Source of the DNA: Phyllobacterium endophyticum
Lineage (GTDB): Bacteria; Pseudomonadota; Alphaproteobacteria; Rhizobiales; Rhizobiaceae
Assembly (NCBI RefSeq): GCF_003010935.1
Contig: NZ_PGGN01000001.1
Coordinates: 620,001 to 684,000, forward strand
Direction of reading: 5' to 3'
Length of the DNA stretch: 64,000 nucleotides
Part shown: one piece after another, positions 55,545 through 64,000 of the stretch
Layout: each line of letters begins with the position of its first letter
Numbering within the stretch: position 1 is the stretch's first letter
Notes under the pieces: model-generated
The model's input: only the letters and a program-made list of their open reading frames with translations
Told to the model about the DNA's origin: nothing
The model's database searches: none
Translations under genes and position numbers: made by a program

Positions 55545-58274
55545 TCAAGATGTCGTGTTCGCGACAAGGCCCTTCAATCGGTAGAGAGCCTCCAGCGCTT
55601 CGCGCGGTGTCATCTCATCCGGATTGATCGTTGAAATGGCTGCCATGAGCCCGTTATCATGGCCTTGGACAGGTTTGGGAGCCTGCCGCTTGACCTCCAC
55701 CGAAAACAAGGGCAGGTCATCGATCAACTTGTCTGTCTTGCCCGATGTCTCGCTGGCCTCGAGCTGGTGCAGCACATCGCGGGCACGATTGACGACAGCC
55801 TCAGGGAGGCCTGCCAAACGCGCCACCTGCACGCCATAGGAACGATCGGCGGCGCCCTTGGCGACTTCATGCAGGAACACGACGTCGCCGTCCCATTCCT
55901 TGACGCGCATCGTCGCATTGCTGAGCCGCTCGAGTTTCTCCGAAAGTGCGGTCATCTCGTGGAAATGCGTCGCGAACAATGCCCGGCATTGGTTCTTCTC
56001 GTGCAGGTACTCAACCGCCGCCCATGCGATCGACAGGCCATCGAAAGTGGCGGTACCCCGGCCGATTTCATCGAGAATAACCAGCGAATGGTCAGTGGCC
56101 TGGTTAAGGATGGCGGCAGTCTCGACCATTTCCACCATGAAGGTAGAGCGTCCCCGTGCGAGGTCATCGGAGGCCCCCACACGCGAGAAAAGCCGATCAA
56201 CGACACCTATGTGCGCCGAACCTGCTGGGACGAACGAACCTATCTGCGCGAGAATCGCGATCAAGGCGTTCTGACGCAGAAACGTCGATTTGCCGCCCAT
56301 GTTCGGGCCAGTCAGCAACCAGATAGCGCCCTTGCCCGCGCCTGGAGGGGAGAGATTACAGTCATTGGCAACGAAAGGAACGGCCGCTTGCCGGCGCAGC
56401 GATTGCTCGACAACCGGGTGTCGTCCAGCCGTGATTTTGAACGCAAGACTGTCATCGACGAGTGGTCGGCAGTAGCCTTGTTCTTCCGCCAGCGCTGCGA
56501 GGGAGGCGGAGACATCAAGCGCTGCCAGTGCCACAGCGCCTGCACGAATGGCGTCGGCGTTTGCTACGGTTTCATTGGTCAATGCGTCGAAAACGCCAAG
56601 CTCGATCGAAAGTGCGCGTTCGGCTGCGTTTGCTATCTTGGTTTCGAGCTCCGCCAGTTCCGTCGTCGTGAAACGCATCGCATTGGCGATGGTCTGGCGA
56701 TGGATGAACTTGCTCTTGGCCGCATCTGTATCGGTCATCACAGAGGCATTGTTGGCCGTTACTTCGATAAAATAACCAAGGACATTGTTATGTTTTATCT
56801 TCAGAGATTTGACGCCGGTGGTTTCCATGTAATCAGCCTGCAGACCGGCGATTATGCGGCGTGAATGATCCCGCAGTGCCCGCATCTCATCGAGTTCGTC
56901 GTGATAGCCGGACCGGACGAAGCCCCCGTCGCGCTTGAGAAGGGGCAATTCGTCTGCGAGCGCCCGATCAAGGTGCCTGGCAAAATCCAGCGGCAGGTTG
57001 GCCAGACATTCTCTGATTCGCGCAAATTCTTTCGGCAGATCCTCGCGTTGCAACAATTGGGTGATTTGCACTGCCGCCTCAAGCCCGCGGGCGAGTGCAC
57101 CCAGGTCGCGCGGACCGCCACGGCCAACCGCAAGCCGTGACAGGGCGCGGGGCATGTCGGGCACGCCCTTCAATGCTTCACGCATTAGATCCGCAAGTGG
57201 TTGGCGCAGCAGGAAAAACGAGATCGAATCCAAACGTTCCGCAATGGCCGCTGGATCAGTCAGTGGTGAGGTCAGCCGCTCAGCCAGGAGCCGCGCGCCG
57301 CCGCCTGTCACCGTGCGATCAATAGCCCTCAGCAAACTTCCCTCGCGTTTGCCCGAAAGCGTGCGCAGAAGTTCAAGATTGGCGCGGGTTGCAGGGTCGA
57401 TGAAAAGCGATGAACCTTCCGACTCCCGCTCGGGTCGCATCAGCGGGGGACGCTCCGCAATCTGCGTCTTTTCGACATAGGCGATGGCACCGGAAATGGA
57501 TGAAAGCTCGGCACGCGAGAATTGTCCAAATCCATCCAATGTGCTGACATCGAAATAGCGCTGAATACGATTCTCCGCTGTAGCGCTGTCAAAAAGACTG
57601 GGGGGCTGCGGACTGACCGCGCGGCCGATGACATCGAATACCGGTCGCAGATCCGGATCGTGAAAGACAGTATCCGCGACGATAAGTTCGCGCGGATCCA
57701 CACGCAGTATGTCGGCGAGCAACCGCGAAGGCTCGGTCTCGCTAACGCGGAATGTTCCAGTGGATATGTCGATCCAGGCGAGGGCGAATTGACCTTTGTC
57801 CGAGCCCTTCACCCGACCGAGGGCCATCAAGTAATTGGCTTCGGACGGGTCGAGCAGCCTTTCCTCGGTGATCGTGCCGGGTGTGACCAACCGGACGACG
57901 TCGCGTTTCACGACGGACTTCGCCCCCCGTTTCCTTGCCTCGGCAGGATCTTCGATCTGCTCGCATACGGCGACACGAAAACCTCGGGCGATCAGCTTTT
58001 GCAGATAATCGTCCGCCGCATGAACAGGTACGCCGCACATGGGAATATCGTCGCCCAAATGTTTTCCGCGTTTCGTCAGTGTGATTCCGAGCGCCCGCGA
58101 AGCTTCGACGGCATCATCGAAGAACAGCTCATAGAAATCGCCCATCCGATAGAACAACAAACTATCCGGATTTGTGGCCTTGATCTCGATGTACTGCTCC
58201 ATCATCGGCGTTGGTCGCGCCGATATTTCAGCCTCGTAAGGGGTCGGTTCGATGATCGCTGCCGGTTCGGCCAA
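55545..58274 (-). CDS. mutS: DNA mismatch repair protein MutS
   Basis: 909-residue mismatch-recognition ATPase. Domain I has [14 protein letters not shown], which contains the mismatch-wedging Phe and Glu. The connector and lever regions follow. The ATPase has Walker [17 protein letters not shown] and Walker [17 protein letters not shown]. It binds base mismatches and starts repair. It is followed toward lower coordinates by glnD, as in relatives. Confidence 0.96.
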   Translation of the reverse strand: MAEPAAIIEPTPYEAEISARPTPMMEQYIEIKATNPDSLLFYRMGDFYELFFDDAVEASRALGITLTKRGKHLGDDIPMCGVPVHAADDYLQKLIARGFRVAVCEQIEDPAEARKRGAKSVVKRDVVRLVTPGTITEERLLDPSEANYLMALGRVKGSDKGQFALAWIDISTGTFRVSETEPSRLLADILRVDPRELIVADTVFHDPDLRPVFDVIGRAVSPQPPSLFDSATAENRIQRYFDVSTLDGFGQFSRAELSSISGAIAYVEKTQIAERPPLMRPERESEGSSLFIDPATRANLELLRTLSGKREGSLLRAIDRTVTGGGARLLAERLTSPLTDPAAIAERLDSISFFLLRQPLADLMREALKGVPDMPRALSRLAVGRGGPRDLGALARGLEAAVQITQLLQREDLPKEFARIRECLANLPLDFARHLDRALADELPLLKRDGGFVRSGYHDELDEMRALRDHSRRIIAGLQADYMETTGVKSLKIKHNNVLGYFIEVTANNASVMTDTDAAKSKFIHRQTIANAMRFTTTELAELETKIANAAERALSIELGVFDALTNETVANADAIRAGAVALAALDVSASLAALAEEQGYCRPLVDDSLAFKITAGRHPVVEQSLRRQAAVPFVANDCNLSPPGAGKGAIWLLTGPNMGGKSTFLRQNALIAILAQIGSFVPAGSAHIGVVDRLFSRVGASDDLARGRSTFMVEMVETAAILNQATDHSLVILDEIGRGTATFDGLSIAWAAVEYLHEKNQCRALFATHFHEMTALSEKLERLSNATMRVKEWDGDVVFLHEVAKGAADRSYGVQVARLAGLPEAVVNRARDVLHQLEASETSGKTDKLIDDLPLFSVEVKRQAPKPVQGHDNGLMAAISTINPDEMTPREALEALYRLKGLVANTTS

Positions 58275-58388
58275 GAACGTTCTCCAGATCTAAATCGGGA
58301 GCAATCTAGTCTCTATCGGAGGATTTACACACCTCTTCCTCGTGCGTCCGGGAGTTTTCTCCACAGGTGATCGGCAGGATCAACAGAT

Positions 58389-59294
58389 TTAGACGAAGCG
58401 CTTCGCCTCGGCAGCGTAATGGCTGATATAGCGCTCCGATATTCGGCTGACCGGCAGAATGATGAAGACATCCGTCGTGCCGAAATCATGATCGACCACG
58501 GCGCCATCGCCGATCATTGCCCCAAGCCTCAAATAGCCCTTGATCAAAGGTGGCATGGCGAAGAGCGCGACCTTTGGATTGATCGCTTCGCTCGGAACAA
58601 GATCCATCGCGTGATAAAGCGCAGGCAGGGCCTGAACATCCCAATCGGGCGTTGCGCGACAATTATGCTGCAGAAAAGATAGAGGCAGCGCGTGCGCGGC
58701 CGGAACTGTGCCGTGGAACGATGCGCAGCCGAACATCACGCCGATTGAGTGGTGGCGGCAGTAGGTCCAGATACCTTGCCAAAGCAATTCTACGGTCCGT
58801 TTCGACCTGTACTCCGGGAGAACACAGGAGCGGCCCAACTCGAGGAAGCGCAGTTCAGGCTTGGCATTGACCAGCCGATCAATCGAATATTCGCTGGCTG
58901 AATAGAAGCCGCCAGTTTCGAAAGCTTTCTCGGAGCGCAACAGCCGGTAAGTGCCCACGATCTGCTTGTGTTTGGGTCCCGCGATCGATGTGTCGTAGAC
59001 TAGAAGATGATCGCAGAAGGGATCGAACCGGTCAGCATCACGCTGCTCCATCGTCGCAGAGCCTTTGGCGCCCAATTCATCAAAGAAGACCTTGAATCGC
59101 AACTGCTGCGATGATGCGATCTCATCCTCGGTTTGCGCCAGGCAAACCTCCATCGTACCGATGCGGCCAAGCACCGGTGCAAGGTGTGGAGCCGTAAACG
59201 GCGAGGGAGTTGAATCAACCTGCGACATCATGCGTTGATCTTTAGTGATTGAAGCAGATTCAAGCAAGGCGATGGTCATATCGATTTGGCTCAT
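58389..59294 (-). CDS. olsB: L-ornithine N-alpha-acyltransferase (ornithine lipid synthesis)
   Basis: 301-residue acyltransferase of the OlsB/hemolysin-like GNAT group: SSQQLRFKVFFDELGA near residue 62, DRFDPFCDHLLVYD near 87, LELGRSCVLPEYRSK near 150, GCASFHGT near 190 and LIKGYLRLGAMIGDGAVVD near 250. It moves a 3-hydroxyacyl chain from acyl carrier protein onto ornithine to give lyso-ornithine lipid. olsB lies beside mutS and lspA in rhizobia. The start is one of three closely spaced ATGs; I keep the first. Confidence 0.85.
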   Translation of the reverse strand: MSQIDMTIALLESASITKDQRMMSQVDSTPSPFTAPHLAPVLGRIGTMEVCLAQTEDEIASSQQLRFKVFFDELGAKGSATMEQRDADRFDPFCDHLLVYDTSIAGPKHKQIVGTYRLLRSEKAFETGGFYSASEYSIDRLVNAKPELRFLELGRSCVLPEYRSKRTVELLWQGIWTYCRHHSIGVMFGCASFHGTVPAAHALPLSFLQHNCRATPDWDVQALPALYHAMDLVPSEAINPKVALFAMPPLIKGYLRLGAMIGDGAVVDHDFGTTDVFIILPVSRISERYISHYAAEAKRFV

Positions 59295-59377
59295 CCAGGA
59301 GATTTATCGGTACTCGTTCGTTCGTCGAATACAACAGTTGGATGACGGCTAAATGACGTGACTGCCAGGCTTTGGCG

Positions 59378-59884
59378 TCAGTTCTCGCCGGTCTTCCCGC
59401 CACCGCCGGCTCTGCGGTCCCCCAGCCAGAGCAATAATTCTTCCAACACCACCAGCGCCGCGCCAATCGATATGTAAGCATCAGCCAGATTGAAGACGGC
59501 AAAGGACCATGAGGGCAGGTGGAAAAGGAAATAGTCTATGACATAGCCGTGCAGGCTTCGGTCGATGAGGTTGCCGAGCGCCCCGCCGACGATCAGTGCG
59601 AAGCCGAAGCGCGACATCCATCGCGAGTACGTTGTGCTCCACCATAGATAGCTGACAAAACAGATGACGACGATCGTCAATGCAATCAGGGCTTCGTCCC
59701 CGAATCCGCTCAGCATCGAGAATGCAATCCCGGTGTTGTGCACGCGAAACAACGCGAGAAAGGGCAAGAGATCGATTTGTTCCTGATATTCCATGCCCCT
59801 TTCGACAAGATATTTGATGATCTGGTCACTGATTACGGCGAAACCAATGATGGCAAGAAGGCTGTAAAATGCTTTGCTTCTCAT
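59378..59884 (-). CDS. lspA: Lipoprotein signal peptidase (signal peptidase II)
   Basis: 168-residue aspartyl protease with four membrane helices. The two catalytic aspartates are in [10 protein letters not shown] and [11 protein letters not shown], and the conserved block [13 protein letters not shown] precedes them. It cleaves prolipoprotein signal peptides at the lipobox cysteine in the inner membrane. Confidence 0.95.
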   Translation of the reverse strand: MRSKAFYSLLAIIGFAVISDQIIKYLVERGMEYQEQIDLLPFLALFRVHNTGIAFSMLSGFGDEALIALTIVVICFVSYLWWSTTYSRWMSRFGFALIVGGALGNLIDRSLHGYVIDYFLFHLPSWSFAVFNLADAYISIGAALVVLEELLLWLGDRRAGGGGKTGEN

Positions 59885-59901
59885 AAATCCGATTTCTCAA
59901 T

Positions 59902-60765
59902 TCAAGGGACGAGTTTCAATGCGTTACGCCGGATTTCGAACAACATGATGCCGGTGGCAATGGCGAGATTAAGCGAATCGGCACGGCCCTCCTGCGGAAT
60001 GCGCGCGAGCCTGTCACACGACGAAGCCAGTTGATCCGGCAGACCTTGTTGCTCGTTACCCATCAACAAAACCACCGGTTTGTCGGAATAGGGGATCGTT
60101 CGATAATCGACCGCGCCCTTCAGGTGGGTTCCAACGACGATGCCTGAAAAACCTTTCCGCCAGGAAAGAAACTCGGTCTCGGGTGCACGTATGACCGGCA
60201 TGGCAAAAACCGAACCCATTGTTGCCCGAATTGTTTCCAGTGAGAACGGGTCAGTCGTATCGCCAATCAAAATGACGCCCTTCGCGCCAGCAGCGTCCGC
60301 TGTTCGGATAATCGTGCCGAGATTGCCAGGATCGCGCACGCGGTCGAGAGCCACATAAACATCGTTGCCCTGCGGTTTGATCGACGAAAGCGATTGCAGC
60401 TTCTGTTCGAATACACCAACGACCATCTGCGGATTGTCACGGCGGGTTATGGCGGCAATGACTTTCTCGCTGACCTCAAGTACGTCGCCTCCCTTGGCAA
60501 TCGTGCGTGCGGCGACCGGTTCGACCAGCGAATTACCCTTGCCCGCTTTCGAATAGACGAGTGTCTTGATTGTCCAACCGAGGTCAATGGCATCGATGAC
60601 GAGTTTCAATCCTTCGGCGAGGAAGACACCCTGCTGATCGCGGAACTTCTTGACCGCCAGGGATCGCAGATCCTTGACGATCGGATTGGTCAGGCTGGTG
60701 ACCTCCTTGACCCGCCCAGGGCGCACCCGTCCGCTGCCGCGCTGTTGATCATCCTGCTTGTTCAT
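59902..60765 (-). CDS. SpoU/TrmH-family RNA 2'-O-ribose methyltransferase
   Basis: 287-residue SPOUT enzyme. The N-terminal substrate-binding part (about 15-100) has FLAEGLKLVIDA. The knotted SAM domain has motifs ALDRVRDPGNLGTIIRTADAA, VLLMGNEQQGLP and SLNLAIATGIMLFE. It would methylate a ribose 2'-OH in rRNA or tRNA; the target site is not determinable here. Its start overlaps the stop of the next methyltransferase gene by 4 bases, so two RNA-modification genes are coupled. Confidence 0.88.
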   Translation of the reverse strand: MNKQDDQQRGSGRVRPGRVKEVTSLTNPIVKDLRSLAVKKFRDQQGVFLAEGLKLVIDAIDLGWTIKTLVYSKAGKGNSLVEPVAARTIAKGGDVLEVSEKVIAAITRRDNPQMVVGVFEQKLQSLSSIKPQGNDVYVALDRVRDPGNLGTIIRTADAAGAKGVILIGDTTDPFSLETIRATMGSVFAMPVIRAPETEFLSWRKGFSGIVVGTHLKGAVDYRTIPYSDKPVVLLMGNEQQGLPDQLASSCDRLARIPQEGRADSLNLAIATGIMLFEIRRNALKLVP

Positions 60766-61880
60766 TGCGCGCTCCAGCGGCTGAAAAGGGAGGTTGAAAG
60801 CGCTCGGCTGGCGGATCGCTCACGCAGGATGAGCTCGCCTGACTGAACCTCTCCTCCAAAGCCCGTGAACGCATCACGCATCAATTCATGGATGGCAAAG
60901 AACGAAGCGCGGATTGAATAAGCTGTCAGAACGACCGCAAGCGGGTTTGGCGTCAGGATGGACCGGCAGAGATCCACCATGTCCGGCAGATTGTCGAACA
61001 ACTGCCACACTTCTCCGTTGGGACCGCGTCCATAGGCGGGCGGGTCGAGAAGTATGATATCGTAGACACTGCCGCGCCGCTCCTCGCGTGCAACGAATTT
61101 CATCGCGTCCTCGCATATCCACCGAATGGGTTTGCTGGATAGCCCTGCCATCTCCTGATTTTCCCTTGCCCAGACGATCGCCTTCTTGGAGGCGTCGACG
61201 TGGGTCACTTCAGCCCCTGCACGGGCCGCCACGAGAGAAGCCACACCCGTGTATCCAAAGAGATTGAGCACCTTGACGGGCCGTTTCGCATTCCGGATCA
61301 ACTGGTCCATGTAGGACCAGTGCGTACCTTGTTCAGGAAAGACCCCCACATGGCGAAAGGATGTAAATCTCCCCAGAAACGGTAGGCCGTCATAAGAAAG
61401 CGGCCAGGTCTCGCCAAGGGGAACTTTTGGAAAATTCCAGCGGCCGACACCCTCCTCATCCGTATTGCCGGTGAAAACCGCATCCGCCTTGTCCCATTCC
61501 GCTCGATCCCACGCAGGCAGCCAGATTGCCTGTCCCTCAGGACGAACGATGCGATAGGGGCCGTATTGTTCAAGTTTCAGACCATTGCCACTATCGAGTA
61601 AAGCGTAATCGCTCGAAGGCGAGGTTTCGAGGATAAGCCCGGTTTGTTCCCGAGGACGCAGGCCGGAGCGACGCGCCAGGACGCGCTTTGGAGCCGCGGC
61701 TTCGGAACGGGTGCTTGATTTCCTTGGGGATTCGATATCGGCGGCACGTGGCGCGTTGGCGAATTGCGGCCGCGGCTTCGTCGCGCTTTGCCGATACGCT
61801 ACGCCTTTCGGAGCGCTCCCCGTGGGACCAGTCCCTTTTGCCTTCCTGGATTTTCCGCCGGACGATTTCAAACTGTGCAT
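60762..61880 (-). CDS. Class I SAM-dependent methyltransferase, RlmI-like
   Basis: About 370 residues. A basic low-complexity N-terminus (to about 75) precedes a Rossmann methyltransferase domain with motif I VLNLFGYTGVASLVAARAGA, motif II VTHVDASKKAIVWARENQE and motif IV IILLDPPAYGRGPNGEVW, as in rRNA cytosine-C5 methyltransferases of the RlmI type. The start is uncertain: GAGGA abuts the ATG at 61880, which is too close, and would suit the TTG at 61871 better. Confidence 0.82.
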   Translation of the reverse strand: MHSLKSSGGKSRKAKGTGPTGSAPKGVAYRQSATKPRPQFANAPRAADIESPRKSSTRSEAAAPKRVLARRSGLRPREQTGLILETSPSSDYALLDSGNGLKLEQYGPYRIVRPEGQAIWLPAWDRAEWDKADAVFTGNTDEEGVGRWNFPKVPLGETWPLSYDGLPFLGRFTSFRHVGVFPEQGTHWSYMDQLIRNAKRPVKVLNLFGYTGVASLVAARAGAEVTHVDASKKAIVWARENQEMAGLSSKPIRWICEDAMKFVAREERRGSVYDIILLDPPAYGRGPNGEVWQLFDNLPDMVDLCRSILTPNPLAVVLTAYSIRASFFAIHELMRDAFTGFGGEVQSGELILRERSASRALSTSLFSRWSAQ

Positions 61881-61941
61881 TCCTCGCAGTTGGTTGGAAC
61901 TTTTCCTATGCCAAGAGGAGGAAAGGAGAAAGCAAAAACGC

Positions 61942-62916
61942 TCAAGCGGAAGCGGAGACTGCCTTTTCGTAGATCAGAACGCCGGCCGCCAAATCTTCCA
62001 ATGCAGCGCCGACCGACTTGAATAGCGTGATTTCGCTGGGGGATCGGCGACCCTCGACTGTCCCGCGCGTAAGACCAAACAGATCACCGATCACGTGGCT
62101 TTCGCTGATGACGCCCGCTTTGATCGGCTGCACAATATCACCGCCCTCTTTCAACGCACCGTCGAGAGTGTCGACAAAAACCCGAGCCCGTTTGACACAT
62201 TCGTCGTCGCTCTCGCGCATCTCAGGGGTGAAAGCTCCGATCAAATCCACGTGGGTGCCAGGCTCCAAGTGCTTGCCAAGGATCAGGGGTTCGCTCGACA
62301 GGGTCCCGGCAGACACGATATCGGCCTCTGCGATAGCCGCATCCTTGTCTTTTACCGCTCTGGCGTTGAAGCCGTCTGCAACGAGTTCGCGAACGATCTT
62401 TTCCGCACCTGCGAAATTGCGGTTCCAGACCGAGATTTGCGTGATGGGACGGACAGCACTGTGCGCGCGTGCGAGAAAACCCGAAAGCGCGCCTGCGCCA
62501 AGTACGACAAGCCTTGATGCATCCTCCCGCGCCAGATACCGTGCGGCGAGGGCAGATGCACCGGCGGTGCGCCACAAAGTGAGCCTTTGCCCGTCAATCA
62601 GCGCTTTTGGCTCTCCGGTTTTGCCGTCCATGAGAAGGTAAACTCCCATGACAGCAGGCTTCGCGACTGCGCCATTATCCGGAGAAACGGTTACGATCTT
62701 GACGCCCATGTAACCCTTGGAAGAATCGCCGAGAGCGTCGAAGTCAGACCAGGCAGGCATCAACAGCAGCGTTGAGGGCGCTCCGTCGGGACGGTTGACC
62801 GTATGGTGATGACGCACAGGCTGAACTACGCCTTGACGGAAGGCATTGTTGATTGCCTCGATCATGTCCGGCCAGTTCAAGAGCCCGTCGACCTCAGCCG
62901 GGGAGATCAATTTCAT
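61942..62916 (-). CDS. Ornithine cyclodeaminase / mu-crystallin family protein
   Basis: 324-residue NAD-binding enzyme. Family blocks are MKLISPAEVDGLLNWPDMIEAI at the start, GYMGVKIVTVSPDN, LIDGQRLTLWRTAGASALAARYLA and the Rossmann loop LVVLGAGALSGFLARAH. Members convert ornithine to proline, reduce cyclic imino acids or oxidise alanine, so the name gives no firm activity. The ATG at 62916 has AAGGAAA upstream. It lies 19 bases after lapA. Confidence 0.85.
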   Translation of the reverse strand: MKLISPAEVDGLLNWPDMIEAINNAFRQGVVQPVRHHHTVNRPDGAPSTLLLMPAWSDFDALGDSSKGYMGVKIVTVSPDNGAVAKPAVMGVYLLMDGKTGEPKALIDGQRLTLWRTAGASALAARYLAREDASRLVVLGAGALSGFLARAHSAVRPITQISVWNRNFAGAEKIVRELVADGFNARAVKDKDAAIAEADIVSAGTLSSEPLILGKHLEPGTHVDLIGAFTPEMRESDDECVKRARVFVDTLDGALKEGGDIVQPIKAGVISESHVIGDLFGLTRGTVEGRRSPSEITLFKSVGAALEDLAAGVLIYEKAVSASA

Positions 62917-62935
62917 TTCATTTCCTTGAATTGCT

Positions 62936-63268
62936 TCAATGCAGTGACGGCAGATTCGGCGTAGACGTCGATTCGGCCGAAGACTTTCTGGCTTCCTTGC
63001 GCAGCAATTCCGCTTCAAGTTTGCGTTGGCGAGCGAGTTTGCGATGTTTGCCCTGATTGTACCAGGTCGCGAAGCTTCCGAGCATCAAACCGAGTATCAG
63101 AGCGGCAAATAGCCAGACAAACAGCGGCGCAGAATACGAAAGATCGGGGTTTCCTGGATTGAACGGATCGATGGTGAACGATATGGCCTGGCGGTTCGCT
63201 ACTGACAAGGCGATCAGGATCACAGCGAGGGGAACAAGAATGAGGACAATGACGATACGACTGATCAT
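62936..63268 (-). CDS. lapA: LapA-domain (DUF1049) inner-membrane protein
   Basis: 110-residue protein with two hydrophobic segments (about 5-25 and 50-70), the motif SVANRQAISFTIDPF between them, and a charged coiled-coil-like cytoplasmic tail (WYNQGKHRKLARQRKLEAELLRKEARK). In E. coli, LapA works with LapB in controlling lipopolysaccharide synthesis; here the role is inferred from the family. It lies beside ihfB, as widely found. Confidence 0.85.
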   Translation of the reverse strand: MISRIVIVLILVPLAVILIALSVANRQAISFTIDPFNPGNPDLSYSAPLFVWLFAALILGLMLGSFATWYNQGKHRKLARQRKLEAELLRKEARKSSAESTSTPNLPSLH

Positions 63269-63307
63269 GATATTCTCCGGCTGCGCTCCACACGCTGTTC
63301 GATGGCA

Positions 63308-63592
63308 CTAGCCGTTGGCGTTCAGCCTGTCGCGAAGTTCCTTGCCCGTCTTGAAGAACGGTACCCATTTCTCTTCGACATCCACGCTTTCACCGGTGCG
63401 TGGGTTGCGGCCGTTGCGAGCAGGGCGGTTCTTGACGGAGAATGCTCCGAAGCCACGGAGTTCCACCCGATTGCCTTCGGCCAGCGCATCGGTAATCTCG
63501 TCAAAGATGGCGCCGACGATGTTTTCCACATCACGCTGAAACAAATGCGGGTTGCGGTTAGCAATGATCTGCACGAGCTCTGATTTGATCAC
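63308..63592 (-). CDS. ihfB: Integration host factor subunit beta
   Basis: 94-residue HU/IHF-family DNA-bending protein: [19 protein letters not shown] start, [20 protein letters not shown] and the DNA-contact arm [16 protein letters not shown] with the proline that intercalates. It pairs with IHF-alpha to bend DNA. Placement downstream of sppA is conserved. Confidence 0.95.
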   Translation of the reverse strand: MIKSELVQIIANRNPHLFQRDVENIVGAIFDEITDALAEGNRVELRGFGAFSVKNRPARNGRNPRTGESVDVEEKWVPFFKTGKELRDRLNANG

Positions 63593-63684
63593 AGCGAAAT
63601 CCCTTCCGGTTCAAGATCAGGAGGACAAGGGTCTAAAGGCACCAACGTGGAGACTATGTCACTGATCTTGTGAGTTTAATAGGC

Positions 63685-64000
63685 TTATTGCGCCCCAACG
63701 GGCTTGCCGTCAACGTGCCAAACAGAAACGAGTCCGTCAAGGAACATCCGATCACCTGTCAATTCGCGCAGAATTCCCGCACTCTCTTCAGGGATGCCGA
63801 GATACTTCGCCAGCATTTTCACGGCAGAATGGGAGAAAAACATCCCAAGTGACGATTTTTCGACGGGTTTCCATTCAAGGACGGGAAGCTTGTCATCGAC
63901 TCCCTTGGTCTTGAGCCAGCCGAGGGCTTTTTCTTCGCCGCCAAGTTCATCGATGAGCTTGTTGGCGACTGCCTGCCGGCCGGTGAAGACTGATCCGTCT
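63685..64000 (-). CDS. sppA: Signal peptide peptidase SppA, C-terminal part
   Basis: The last 104 residues before a TAA stop are present; the gene continues beyond the window edge. The visible block GSVFTGRQAVANKLIDELGG is the S49-peptidase region just after the catalytic serine segment, followed by a variable tail ending HVDGKPVGAQ. The catalytic residues are outside. SppA degrades cleaved signal peptides in the membrane. The ORF is followed by ihfB 92 bases on. Confidence 0.88.
   Translation of the reverse strand, partial: DGSVFTGRQAVANKLIDELGGEEKALGWLKTKGVDDKLPVLEWKPVEKSSLGMFFSHSAVKMLAKYLGIPEESAGILRELTGDRMFLDGLVSVWHVDGKPVGAQ

Noticed and set aside
1..64000. CRISPR arrays, tRNA or rRNA genes, prophage genes or intact insertion sequences
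   Set aside because: Looked for regularly spaced repeats, cloverleaf signatures, integrases and transposases by eye; none found. A tRNA scan would be more certain.

Overview
The window is typical of an alphaproteobacterium of the order Rhizobiales. This rests on the gene content and order (glnD-mutS-olsB-lspA, sppA-ihfB-lapA, the smo polyol operon, nrnC) and on a siderophore locus laid out like the vicibactin (vbs) genes of Rhizobium leguminosarum. The genus cannot be fixed from sequence alone. It is chromosomal in style: compact operons, GC-rich coding sequence, no tRNA, rRNA, CRISPR array, phage genes or intact transposase seen.

Region 1 (1-15.8 kb) is an iron-scavenging island. vbsO (cut by the window edge), vbsS and vbsG run leftward; vbsA, vbsD and vbsL run rightward. 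Together they would hydroxylate, acylate, assemble and export a hydroxamate siderophore. A TonB-dependent receptor and a fhuCDB importer follow, and an RpoI/PvdS-type ECF sigma gene converges on them. Control signals can be read directly. The two divergent vbs promoters each carry CCTAAATCG-N14-CGTCTCT, containing TAAAT-N16-CGT as in PvdS-type iron-starvation boxes. The rpoI and receptor promoters each carry TGA-N9-TCA, the form of a RirA/IRO box. The inferred circuit is: low iron relieves repression of rpoI and the receptor, then RpoI turns on synthesis and export. vbsC and vbsP of the known pathway are not in the window.

Region 2 (15.9-26.7 kb) is a polyol catabolic operon: a selenoprotein-W-like protein, the SorC-family regulator smoC, transporter smoEFGK, dehydrogenases smoS and mtlK, a HAD phosphatase and a D-ribulokinase-like FGGY kinase. 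A structured ~355-bp repeat sits between smoF and smoG.

Region 3 (26.7-40.5 kb) is mixed: polA, a DUF2147 protein, an M20 dipeptidase, nrnC, a membrane acyltransferase, a class III adenylate cyclase with a small lipoprotein, a class A penicillin-binding protein, glpK and a short-chain dehydrogenase. A second copy of the structured repeat lies just upstream of glpK, in the same relation to its start codon as at smoG.

Region 4 (40.7-48.2 kb) is the xylose locus: xylA, xylB and a ROK-type xylR leftward, xylF, xylH and xylG rightward, with an exact 12-bp direct repeat in the divergent control region.

Region 5 (48.2-64 kb) is a leftward block of housekeeping genes: nfuA, usp, trpS, a VOC protein, murJ, glnD, mutS, olsB, lspA, two RNA methyltransferases, an ornithine-cyclodeaminase-family gene, lapA, ihfB and the 3' end of sppA.
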